64,000 nucleotides of DNA from CAWUKT01 sp963923035 (GTDB taxonomy: Bacteria; Bacteroidota; Bacteroidia; J057; JADKCL01), in contig CAWUKT010000026.1 in the NCBI GenBank assembly GCA_963923035.1, positions 1 through 64,000 of the forward strand, given 5' to 3'. A program made the translations under genes and the position numbers. Positions within the stretch are counted from its first letter, which is position 1. Each line of letters opens with the position of its first letter. Below are positions 25,820-33,808 of this stretch, piece by piece. The notes under the pieces are model-generated. The model ran no database searches and had not been told where the DNA came from. It worked only from the letters and a program-made list of their open reading frames with translations.

Positions 25820-28276
25820 CTATCCCTCCACCTCTTCCAAGGCCCCATTGTGGAAGCGCACCCGCCGTCCGGTCAGTTCCGGCGCATCGGGGATGATGGC
25901 GCTCGGCTTTTTGAGTTCGCGCAGCAGGGTCGAGCCGTGGGACAGGCGTCCCCCGGTCCGCGCCACCACGGCCTTGGCGGCCTTGTAGGCTTCGAAATGC
26001 CCCGGTTCCAGGGCATCCACCACCAATATATCCTCCCCGACAATCCCTTCTGCCTCCCCATTGTAAATGGTGAAGCCGTGGCCCTGCCGGATCACACCGC
26101 CACCATCCTGCCAGAAGGTCCCGCTGCGGGTCCGATCGGCATCGTGGGGGGGCAGCCACTCCGAACCCCGCAGGGCCAGGTGCAAACGGTGAAACAGTTT
26201 CATGTTGTTGTCCCGGAACCACTCCCGGATCTCGAAGTAGAAGCCGCCCAGACCGGGGGCTCCCAGTCCATTCAGAAACCTGATGCCTCCATTCCATTGG
26301 TCGGCGGGGAAGGGCGCGATGCGCAGCGACTCCAAAGGGACCTCCGGACGCGGCGTCGCCGGGTCGCTCTCAAACTGCAATCGGTGGGCCGATTGTTCGT
26401 GTGCCATGTCCCGGTAAACCGTTTTCCCCTTGCCCCAAAACGATCCCCCCGCCGCCGACAAGCAAGCGTTGATCACCATGTTTTGCCGGACAATGAAGAT
26501 GTAGAAGCGGGTAAACCAATTGACGAGGTGGGTTTCCGGGGCATTCCGTACCAATAGCCGGTCCAGGTCCTGTTCAAAGGCCTGGAGGCGTTCGCCGGTC
26601 TTGCGGATTTCCTTGCGGATGACGCGTTGCATTTTGAGGAGGCGGGGAATGCTGATGAAAAAACGACCAGGGTGAATGCCAAACTTGGGCACGGCGCCGC
26701 CGATCTCCCGCGCCAGCAATTGCGAGGGCAGGCCCCAGTCGCGGAAGCGGCTGAGGAACAGGTCCAGGTTGATATAGGACGCGCCTTCGACCGGAACGGA
26801 GAAGGGCTCGCCATCGTCGAGGGTGCGGGGGTCCCAAAGCGCGTAGAGCCGCCCGATACTGGCCGCAGCGTGCTGCTGGGCGTGTTCCATGAGCCGCGAG
26901 ACGCGGCGGGGAAGGATTTCATCCAGGTTGGCAGAGGTGAGGGCCCGCCGCCAATCGTAGGCCGTCACCGGACGGGTTTGGAGCAAATGGAATTGCTGGC
27001 CGTCCCAGGCCCACTCGATGTCGGCCGGGGTAAAGTGGAAGGCCGCAATGGATTGCTGCAAGAAGCGGCGCAGCTCCTCCCTGAACTCCGGCCCGTCGCC
27101 GGGGATATTGCTCGGTTCCCCCTTTTCCGCCCATTCCTGCCCCATTTTCGACCAAATAAACCGCGCCGGGGTGACCGTTCCACTCACCAGGGCTTCATTG
27201 TGCCCCTCCACCATTTCCACTTCCACCCCGATGCCCCGCGCAAAGGCCACCCCACTGATCTTGGGCTCGATGAACTCCTGCACGGCAACCTCCGCCAGCC
27301 CATCCCCCAACAAGTCTTCCGTCCTCGCGGGCACCTCAGCCGCTTTCACCCGCAAAAAACTCCGGTTCCGCCCCGCATTCGAGTGGTCCGCCTGGTCTTC
27401 GTTGGCGCCCGAGCTCCGCACGGCGTACAGCTGATTCTCCTTCAACTTGAGTTGGGGAATGTCCTGCGGTCCGGTGACCGTCTGGCTCTGCGGGACCGGT
27501 AGCCCCGCAAGGTGGGCCAGTTGCAGCCGCCCCGCCTTGGAATGGGCGCGGAATCCCTGGGGATTGCTCTCCATGAAGTGCGCAAACTCCTCGGGATCGT
27601 CGATATAGGGATAGTGCTCCCAATTTTCCTTGACGATGATTTCCATTTGGGCTCGGGCCAGGATGCTGTCCCAAGCCGCGGCCTGTTTCAGGCCCAACAC
27701 CGCGTCGTCCCGGCCCCAGATGAGGACCACCCGGTCGCGGATGTATTCAAAGAGGTCGATGGCATCGACCGGCTGTACGATGTCGAAATAGGTTTGGAAG
27801 GCGCGGCACTTGGCGTAGCCCTCGCCCATGCGGGCATACTGCGCATCCGTCCAGGTCTTGGAGCTGAATTTCTTCGCGAAGGTCTTGGGGCGGTTGCGGA
27901 GGAGGTAATGGATGGTCGCGCGGATGGGTTTGGGCCGCATGAGTTTGACGAAGCGGCGTTTCCAGAGGAAAGCACCGACGGGGGCCATGAGGTAGAGATT
28001 CTTGAAATGGCCGGGGCGCCGTACGAGGGCGTGAAGGGCGACGAGGCCGTTGACGCCGGCGGCGAAGATGTCCTGGCCGGGCTGGGTCATGTCGATGAGG
28101 GCATCCGCCAGGGCCCCGAGGGAATGGAAATCATCCGAGGGGTTGTCGCCGAAGCCGGGGAGTTCCAAGGGGACGGGTTCATAGGTCCGAAAGAAAGGGA
28201 GCGTATCGTCCCACCAGGCTTTGATCGAGCCATTGCCGGAGAGGAGGTAGAGGAAAGGGGCTTGCGTCGGTTCCAT
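25820..28276 (-). CDS. Alpha/beta-hydrolase fused to PEP-synthase/dikinase-like ATP-grasp and His domains
   Basis: 818 residues, no signal peptide. Residues ~1-235 read as an alpha/beta hydrolase: LLSGNGSIKAWWD, LELPGFGDNP, LIWGRDDAVLGL (acid loop), WEHYPYIDDPEEFAHFM (His loop). The nucleophile elbow, usually GxSxG, is AAGVNGLVAL with no Ser. Residues ~240-435 match the ATP-grasp domain of PEP synthase/PPDK/rifampin phosphotransferase: YAVRSSGANEDQ, VAVQEFIEPKISGVAF, IEWAWDGQQFHLLQTRPVT. A helical middle (~440-730) is unassigned. Residues ~735-818 match the swivelling phosphohistidine domain: DILVVDALEP, ARTGGRLSHGSTLLRELKKPSAII, with His near 780. Suggests phosphoryl transfer to an unknown small molecule. 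Divergent from the secreted cupin gene. Confidence 0.75.
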   Translation of the reverse strand: MEPTQAPFLYLLSGNGSIKAWWDDTLPFFRTYEPVPLELPGFGDNPSDDFHSLGALADALIDMTQPGQDIFAAGVNGLVALHALVRRPGHFKNLYLMAPVGAFLWKRRFVKLMRPKPIRATIHYLLRNRPKTFAKKFSSKTWTDAQYARMGEGYAKCRAFQTYFDIVQPVDAIDLFEYIRDRVVLIWGRDDAVLGLKQAAAWDSILARAQMEIIVKENWEHYPYIDDPEEFAHFMESNPQGFRAHSKAGRLQLAHLAGLPVPQSQTVTGPQDIPQLKLKENQLYAVRSSGANEDQADHSNAGRNRSFLRVKAAEVPARTEDLLGDGLAEVAVQEFIEPKISGVAFARGIGVEVEMVEGHNEALVSGTVTPARFIWSKMGQEWAEKGEPSNIPGDGPEFREELRRFLQQSIAAFHFTPADIEWAWDGQQFHLLQTRPVTAYDWRRALTSANLDEILPRRVSRLMEHAQQHAAASIGRLYALWDPRTLDDGEPFSVPVEGASYINLDLFLSRFRDWGLPSQLLAREIGGAVPKFGIHPGRFFISIPRLLKMQRVIRKEIRKTGERLQAFEQDLDRLLVRNAPETHLVNWFTRFYIFIVRQNMVINACLSAAGGSFWGKGKTVYRDMAHEQSAHRLQFESDPATPRPEVPLESLRIAPFPADQWNGGIRFLNGLGAPGLGGFYFEIREWFRDNNMKLFHRLHLALRGSEWLPPHDADRTRSGTFWQDGGGVIRQGHGFTIYNGEAEGIVGEDILVVDALEPGHFEAYKAAKAVVARTGGRLSHGSTLLRELKKPSAIIPDAPELTGRRVRFHNGALEEVEG

Positions 28277-28353
28277 TACAGGGATAACTCGTTTGGAGCT
28301 GAACAGTTACGGCGTTCAGTTGGACAATTTACCCGAAACCAACATATTGGGGT

Positions 28354-28758
28354 ATGAAAGTGCTGGTTTCCATTGTCCTCTTTTTCCTCCTCGGCCTGAA
28401 TTTGCTCCCCGCCCAGACCGATCTTCTCGCTTCGGCCCGCGATCTGAAACCGGCTGAAGACTACGAAAACATCCACGTCCAAAAGCTCTATTCCGACGAA
28501 TTGGCCAGCAGCTTTGTGATCTGGATCAAGAAAAGCGTTCGACTCCATCAACATGCGGTCCATACCGAGCATGTCTATATTCTCGCCGGGAAAGCCACCA
28601 TGCAGCTGGGGGATGAGACGTTGGAGGTACGCAAGGGCGACGTGGTGATGATTCCGCCGGGGACCCCGCATGCGGTGGAAGTGAAGGGGAAATTACTGAA
28701 AGTCCTTTCGGTGCAGTCGCCGGAGTTCAAGGGGAAAGACCGGATCTTTTTGGATTGA
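28354..28758 (+). CDS. Secreted single-domain cupin
   Basis: 134 residues. Signal peptide MKVLVSIVLFFLLGLNLLPA. Cupin motif 1 is HQHAVHTEHVYILAGKATMQLGD and motif 2 is VRKGDVVMIPPGTPHAVEV; the histidines and Glu expected for a metal site are present. Cupins serve as small dioxygenases, isomerases or ligand sensors, and the family alone does not give the reaction. It lies in the 600 bp between the hydrolase-dikinase fusion and the broken T9SS gene, divergent from the fusion by 77 bp. Confidence 0.8.
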   Translation: MKVLVSIVLFFLLGLNLLPAQTDLLASARDLKPAEDYENIHVQKLYSDELASSFVIWIKKSVRLHQHAVHTEHVYILAGKATMQLGDETLEVRKGDVVMIPPGTPHAVEVKGKLLKVLSVQSPEFKGKDRIFLD

Positions 28759-28900
28759 GGATTCTTCAAAAGACCCGAAAACCAGTACCGGGCCCGCAGG
28801 TTGGAAGTCCCCACCCACGGATCCCCGGCCAACTGGTAGGAGCAGAATTATCAGAACGGTTCGTTGTCAGGGATGGGCCGCCATTACAGCCCCCAATCGG

Positions 28901-28960
28901 CTAATTCAACATTATTTTTTGGCGGAACAGGTGCTGCGGGTCGCGGACCACCAGCAGGTA
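28901..28960 (-). other. Severed C-terminal T9SS tail of the 28961-30139 gene
   Basis: Directly after the TGA at 28961-28963 the same frame continues as YLLVVRDPQHLFRQKIMLN and then TAG (28901-28903). This is exactly the expected end of a type A T9SS sorting domain following GTLPRG. One base change in the TGA would restore a 412-residue protein. Confidence 0.8.
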
Positions 28961-30139
28961 TCAACCTCTTGGCAGCGTTCCCACCTTTATTTCCAGGGGG
29001 TTGGTTCCCACCTGTAAGGGCACGGACTGGGTCCGGGCGACCTGGCCATTTAAGGCGATCACATCCACCTGGACGTCCCGCTTACGGTCGGAAACGAGTT
29101 CCAGGCGAAGCTGATCGGTTGCCGGGACCGGCCCCACCGTCTCCAGGCTCAGGCCCGCCGGCAGGGGAATGTTCACCGACACCACCTCCGTCGCCGACTG
29201 ACTCCCTTCGATGTCCACCTGCACAATGCGGTAGTGGTTGGTGCCGATGGCCGGATGGGCATCGAAAAAGCCATACTTGCGTACATGCTCGGTATCGCCG
29301 TCCGCATCCACCACCCCGATGCTTTCCCAATTCAGGGCGTCCTCCGAACGGAGCACCCGGAAGAAATCGTTGCCGTCCTCGGAAAGCGTTTGCCACTCCA
29401 ACTGCACGCCTCCATTCCGTTTCAGCGCCTCAAAACTCCCCCACTCCACCGGCAAACCGGCCAAAGAGATGGACATGTCGTTCGTCGCAAAGGTGCCGTG
29501 GCTGCCCCGGTGGCACCCAAATTGGTAGCTGCCGAAGCCTTCCACCCCGATGGCCATCAGGGAATCGGGCAGGCCACTCATCTGGATCTGGATCCGAAAG
29601 CAGAAGCTCTGGGGAGGGCCGCAATTCACCAGCGAAGAAGCGCAGATGAACTCGCAATTGGTGGGAGGCTGGAACTCGACCATGCTGTTGGCGACGTCTC
29701 CGGTCCCGCCGATGTTGGCGGGGAAGGGCTGGTTGGGCATGAGGCTGCCCACTACGCTGCAACCGGTGTGGTAATTGGTCAGCGAATCGGGCGTGAAGCC
29801 CACAATCGATCCCTTGGTCCCGTAGGCGGCGATGGCAAAGCGCGAGGTAAAACCTCCGGCCCCGGCCGTGGTGCCCACCGCTCCTCCCCCAATGCAAAGC
29901 GTCGTGTGGGCGGTGAAATGAACGCCGTCGAAGGTCAGGCTGTCCAGTTCAAAGTAAGACAGGTCACAGGCCGGGACCGAGAGGTTCAAGCCCAGCAGAA
30001 CTGCCGTCAGGAACGTGACCATTCGGTAAGACACCGATCGGCGGCAGGCCGGGCGTGGGTTGTCCCGCTCAGCGGGACAGGTCGTTTGAAAAGACAAAGG
30101 CATGGGAGATTCCTCCCAAAACGTATTCGTTTGGGTCAT
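28961..30139 (-). CDS. Secreted T9SS-type protein truncated by a premature TGA
   Basis: 392 codons. The signal peptide is best explained from the internal ATG at 30022 (MVTFLTAVLLGLNLSVPA); the longest frame starts at 30139, so the start is uncertain. The mature protein begins CDLSYFELDSLTF and has paired cysteines, then GLPVEWGSFEALKRNGGVQLEWQTLSE and a sorting domain that stops at GTLPRG. It has the same order as the 4109-5206 protein and is its paralog. The premature stop removes the last ~19 residues of the T9SS signal, which would abolish export through T9SS. Could be a pseudogene, a recent mutation or a sequencing error. Confidence 0.75.
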   Translation of the reverse strand: MTQTNTFWEESPMPLSFQTTCPAERDNPRPACRRSVSYRMVTFLTAVLLGLNLSVPACDLSYFELDSLTFDGVHFTAHTTLCIGGGAVGTTAGAGGFTSRFAIAAYGTKGSIVGFTPDSLTNYHTGCSVVGSLMPNQPFPANIGGTGDVANSMVEFQPPTNCEFICASSLVNCGPPQSFCFRIQIQMSGLPDSLMAIGVEGFGSYQFGCHRGSHGTFATNDMSISLAGLPVEWGSFEALKRNGGVQLEWQTLSEDGNDFFRVLRSEDALNWESIGVVDADGDTEHVRKYGFFDAHPAIGTNHYRIVQVDIEGSQSATEVVSVNIPLPAGLSLETVGPVPATDQLRLELVSDRKRDVQVDVIALNGQVARTQSVPLQVGTNPLEIKVGTLPRG

Positions 30140-30464
30140 ACTGGATAATTAGTTTGATAAAAAAGTCTCGTCGTGCGGAACCAAGGCGCAGTCGTCCGCA
30201 ACGCTCAATCAATGCTTCAAATATCAGGGTATCAGTCCAGTCATCCCATAACAATTAATGGGGAAAATAATGGTTCAATTTCGGTAGAAAGACTACCCCA
30301 TTCTACAACCAGCCCCCCTCAGTGAAGCCAGAAGGCCGTTTTGCCGGGGAATTCTCATGACAATTCTGCGGGAATATTTCGTTTTCCGACCTGTTATTTC
30401 CTCTTCTTTTTTTTCTTCCCCCTGATTTTTATTCTCCCAACTCCTCTCTCTTCTCCGGCCCCAA
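30140..30464. other. Gene-free stretch
   Basis: 325 bp, more AT-rich than its surroundings, between the start of the truncated T9SS gene and the 3' end of pdeM. It must hold the T9SS gene's promoter. I found no exact TAnnTTTG site, RNA gene or repeat. A small palindrome (TGTCCCGCTCAGCGGGACA, about 30062) lies just inside the neighbouring gene's upstream frame. Confidence 0.5.
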
Positions 30465-31112
30465 TCAGGTAAACGCCACCACCTCTTCCTCCGCAATCAC
30501 GTAGACGCGGTCGGCGTGGGTGACGGGTTGAATGGCCAGGCCGGTGAATTCGCCGAAGGCAGGCAGGATGAGTTGGTGGGGTTGGTGGAAAAAGCAGGCC
30601 AACTTGACCTTTTGGCGGCCCCAGCCGGACAGCATGACGCCGGGATGGAGGTGTCCGGCCAGGTAAAATGCGCCGTCGGCCACTTCGCGGGGATGGTGGA
30701 CGAAGACAAATGGAGCGCAGTCAAAGGGCTCGGGATGCACTTTCAGGCCCATGTTATGGTAGCGGGCCTCGGGCAGGATGTCGTGGTTGCCTTTGATGAG
30801 GTGGAAAACGATAGCGGGGTATTCCTGGCAAATTTCCCCCAGCGTGTCCAGCTCCTGGTTGTGGTGGCTGTGGAAGAGGTCGCCGAGAAAATAGACGGAG
30901 GCGGGGGAAAAAGCATCGAGGAGCGCGCGGAGGCGGCGAAAATTGGTGTGGGAAGGGGCTTCGGGCAAATGGAATCCGTGGCGGCGAAAATGACTGACCT
31001 TGCCGAGGTGCAGGTCGGCCAGGATGAGGGCCCGCTGCGCGGGCCAATACAACGCCCGTTCCGGCAACAAGAGCAATCGCTCCCCCTCGATATGGACCTC
31101 CAATGGCTGCAT
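30465..31112 (-). CDS. pdeM: PdeM-type metallophosphoesterase (DNA repair associated)
   Basis: 215 residues from ATG 31112 (the longer frame would need a TTG start). Calcineurin-like phosphoesterase motifs in order: LILADLHLGK, YFLGDLFHSHHN, LIKGNHD, FVHHPRE, AGHLHPGV, which supply the two-metal ligands. The sequence matches the ligase-associated DNA-damage-response endonuclease PdeM family. Its usual partners (ligase, LHR helicase, exonuclease) are absent here. It is divergent from the SRAP protein gene across 88 bp, which also points to DNA repair. Confidence 0.82.
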   Translation of the reverse strand: MQPLEVHIEGERLLLLPERALYWPAQRALILADLHLGKVSHFRRHGFHLPEAPSHTNFRRLRALLDAFSPASVYFLGDLFHSHHNQELDTLGEICQEYPAIVFHLIKGNHDILPEARYHNMGLKVHPEPFDCAPFVFVHHPREVADGAFYLAGHLHPGVMLSGWGRQKVKLACFFHQPHQLILPAFGEFTGLAIQPVTHADRVYVIAEEEVVAFT

Positions 31113-31178
31113 CAGGCGGTAAAGTTCCCGGTTCTTCCTCCATTTGCCAAGCCCTTTCTTTCCTTTTCCCAAAACCCG

Positions 31179-31186
31179 TATCTTTC
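31179..31186 (+). promoter_or_regulatory. Candidate -7 element for SRAP gene
   Basis: TATCTTTC matches TAnnTTTG at 7 of the 8 consensus positions and ends 14 bp before the SRAP ATG, inside the 88-bp divergent spacer with pdeM. Confidence 0.4.
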
Positions 31187-31200
31187 TCCAAAAGGATCCT

Positions 31201-31863
31201 ATGTGCGGACGCTATTCCATCACCGAAGACCTCGATGTCATCATCGACCAACTCAATGTCGACCTGCCCGACTTCGACTTTGAGCCCCGCTACAATATTG
31301 CGCCGAGCCAGCGGCTCCCGGTCATCACCAACGAGGCCCCCGGCCAATTGGCGCTCCACAAGTGGGGCCTGGTCCCGTTTTGGGCCAAGGATCCGAAGAT
31401 TGGCTACAAGCTCATCAATGCCCGGGGCGAAACCATCGCCCAGAAACAGTCCTTCCGTGAGGCCACGAAAAAGCGGCGCTGCCTGATCCCGGCCGACGGC
31501 TTTTACGAATGGAAAAAGACCGCTACCGGCAAGCAACCGCACCATATCCGGCTGAAGAGCCGGGAAATCATGACGCTGGGCGGCTTGTGGGAAACGTGGA
31601 AGGATGCTGAAGGGAAGGAAACGCGAACCTTCACGATCATCACGACGACTCCGAATGAAATGATGGTGGATTTGCACGACCGGATGCCGGTCATCATTCC
31701 GCCGGAAGACCGGCAGCTGTGGTTGGAAGGTTCCGTGGAAGAGGCCTTGGCGCTGGTCAAACCCTATCCGTCTGCCCCGATGGAGGCGGTCCGCGTGAGC
31801 ACGCGGGTCAACAGCCCCCGCAATGAGGGGCCGGAACTGCTCAAACCCGATACGTTGTTTTGA
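31201..31863 (+). CDS. SRAP-domain protein (HMCES/YedK family)
   Basis: 220 residues. It starts MCGRYS, so Cys2 is exposed after Met removal and can crosslink abasic sites in single-stranded DNA. Other family residues: PRYNIAPSQ (Asn), LHKWGLVPFWAKD, INARGETI, RRCLIPADGFYEWKK (Glu), LHDRMPVI (His). SRAP proteins shield abasic sites at replication forks. The start is fixed by the need for Cys2. The stop (31861-31863) abuts the stop of the convergent UbiD gene (31864) with no spacer. Divergent from pdeM. Confidence 0.93.
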   Translation: MCGRYSITEDLDVIIDQLNVDLPDFDFEPRYNIAPSQRLPVITNEAPGQLALHKWGLVPFWAKDPKIGYKLINARGETIAQKQSFREATKKRRCLIPADGFYEWKKTATGKQPHHIRLKSREIMTLGGLWETWKDAEGKETRTFTIITTTPNEMMVDLHDRMPVIIPPEDRQLWLEGSVEEALALVKPYPSAPMEAVRVSTRVNSPRNEGPELLKPDTLF

Positions 31864-33696
31864 TTAGAAAATCCCGTGCAGCGGTCCTCCGGGAGCCGCC
31901 AGCTCGTCCACCCGACGGGTGACCTGGGGATCCTCCACCAGCGGAGGCGCGTGGTGGGGCTTGATGCGCGCATCGATGACCAAAGCGCCCGTACAGCCCC
32001 AGTGCTTGAACTGGATATTGGCGCCGACCCCGTAGATGTCGTGGCTCGGATTGGACCGCGTAAAGGTCACCCACAACCAGTTGTTCAGCTTGGCCGAAGT
32101 GAATTCCGAATCGTCCACCAACAGGACCAGCGGAATCGCGTCCGTCAAGGGCCGCTCTTCCCAGTTCCGGGTCAGCCGGGCCAGTTCCTGCCCCGCCGTC
32201 GCCTGGTCGCTAAAGGCCGGACCTTCCACCGCCATGATACCGGGCGAAGCAATGCGGGGTTTCCCAAACCCCTCCGGCAAACTCAAGTTCTCCGGCAATT
32301 CCGTCGCCAGGTCCCGGATCTTGTCTCCCGCCGCGGCCATCACCACCTTCGAGCCTTCGTTGAAGCCCGTACCCGAGTAATCGAGCGTGTCAATGGTCGT
32401 GCGGGTCTGGAAATGCAGGTCGCGCTTCCAATCGATGCGTTCGAGGACGTGGGAGAAAAACGCGGGAATATCGTTGATGTCGAGGTTGGGCTGGTCTTCC
32501 TTCGCGCAAATGACGAGGTACTTGGCGAGGCTCGCCTGGTTGAAGCCGAGGACGGCATTGGCGATGGTGAGGATTTCCTGCGGCTTGCGCTTGGCGTAGG
32601 GCACGTAGCGTTCCGAGCCGATGGCGAGGAGCAGCGGGTGGACCCCGGCGGCATCCACGGCATTCATGGCGTGGAGCCCACTGATCTCGGTCGGCACCAG
32701 GGGACCGGTCAACTCGTGGATGAGGTGGCCGAAACTGGTGTCTTCCTGCGGCGGGCGACCGACGACAGTGAACGGCCAGATCGCATCCTTCCGGCAGTAG
32801 ACCTGCTCGACCTTGAGGACCGGGAATTCGTGTTGGAGGCTGTAATAGCCCAGGTGGTCGCCGAAGGGACCTTCGGGCTTGGTATGGGGCTCGATGGTCC
32901 CGACAATGCAAAAATCCGCGCGGGCGGCGACGGTAAAGCCATCAACTTTCTTGTAGGTCCAGGGACGGCCGCCGAGCATACCCGCAAACATCACCTCGGC
33001 CAATCCTTCCGGCAGGGGCATCACCGCCCCGAAGCTGTACGAGGGCGGTCCGCCCACGATGACACTGACTTTCAGGGGCTCCCCTTTTTCCAGGGCCGCC
33101 GCGTGGTGCACCCCAATGCCGCGGTGAATCTGGTAGTGGATCCCGATTTCCTTGTCCGTCACGTATTCATTTCCCGTCAACTGCACCCGGTACATCCCCT
33201 CATTCGACTTCATCGGCTTGGGATTGTTGGGGTCCTCGGAATAGACCTGGGGGAGCGTCACAAAAGGGCCTCCGTCCATCGGCCAGGACTTGATCAGGGG
33301 CAATTCGCTGATTTTCGTCGTGCTTTCCATGACCGGAGCGCCGCCGAGGTGCTTCCGGGGAAGGGCGTTGAGGCCGGCGCGGGGAAGGTCGAGGTAGGAG
33401 AAGGGAGACTTGAAAAATGCAGACGGGTCGGCCTTCAGGGCAATGACCTTCTTGACCTGCTCAATGGTGTCCCGAAACATAAAGTGGCAGCGGTCCATGG
33501 TGCCGTAGAGGTTGCAGACCGCGGGAAAGCGGCTGCCCTTTACATTTTCGAAGAAAATAGCCGGTCCCCCGGCTTCGTAGACCCGGCGCTGCACTTCCGC
33601 CATCTCCAAATTCGGGTCCATTTCTTCCTTGATTCGGACGAGGTGTCCATTCCGCTCCAAATCCAGTACGCACTCTTGTAAACTTCGGTATCCCAT
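31864..33696 (-). CDS. ubiD: UbiD family (prenylated-FMN) decarboxylase
   Basis: 610 residues from ATG 33696; an upstream TTG at 33714 is less likely. UbiD enzymes (de)carboxylate aromatic or alpha,beta-unsaturated acids with prenylated FMN. Seen: the family N-terminus (DLERNGHLVRIKEEMDP, AIFFENVKG, VCNLYG), the prFMN/metal region MYRVQLTGNEYVTDKEIGIHYQIHRGIGVHHA (residues about 170-205), VIVGGPPSYSFGAVMPLPEGLAE, and EGPFGDHLGYYS. No ubiX is adjacent. Whether it serves quinone synthesis or another decarboxylation is not shown; the 610-residue length is longer than E. coli UbiD and seen in Bacteroidota members. Confidence 0.88.
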   Translation of the reverse strand: MGYRSLQECVLDLERNGHLVRIKEEMDPNLEMAEVQRRVYEAGGPAIFFENVKGSRFPAVCNLYGTMDRCHFMFRDTIEQVKKVIALKADPSAFFKSPFSYLDLPRAGLNALPRKHLGGAPVMESTTKISELPLIKSWPMDGGPFVTLPQVYSEDPNNPKPMKSNEGMYRVQLTGNEYVTDKEIGIHYQIHRGIGVHHAAALEKGEPLKVSVIVGGPPSYSFGAVMPLPEGLAEVMFAGMLGGRPWTYKKVDGFTVAARADFCIVGTIEPHTKPEGPFGDHLGYYSLQHEFPVLKVEQVYCRKDAIWPFTVVGRPPQEDTSFGHLIHELTGPLVPTEISGLHAMNAVDAAGVHPLLLAIGSERYVPYAKRKPQEILTIANAVLGFNQASLAKYLVICAKEDQPNLDINDIPAFFSHVLERIDWKRDLHFQTRTTIDTLDYSGTGFNEGSKVVMAAAGDKIRDLATELPENLSLPEGFGKPRIASPGIMAVEGPAFSDQATAGQELARLTRNWEERPLTDAIPLVLLVDDSEFTSAKLNNWLWVTFTRSNPSHDIYGVGANIQFKHWGCTGALVIDARIKPHHAPPLVEDPQVTRRVDELAAPGGPLHGIF

Positions 33697-33808
33697 AATG
33701 TCATCGGTGGGCAATTTCTGCCCGTGTATTTGCTTTTGTTAGACAACAGCTATTGGCGAGGAGAGTTTGTTGCAGGGGAAATTATCACTGCTCCCAAATG
33801 GCTTTTTT

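Noticed and set aside
28961..28963. Selenocysteine codon at TGA
   Set aside because: No SECIS-like hairpin, and T9SS tails do not use Cys/Sec at this position.
31876..33681. 601-residue plus-strand ORF
   Set aside because: Antisense to the clearly conserved UbiD gene.
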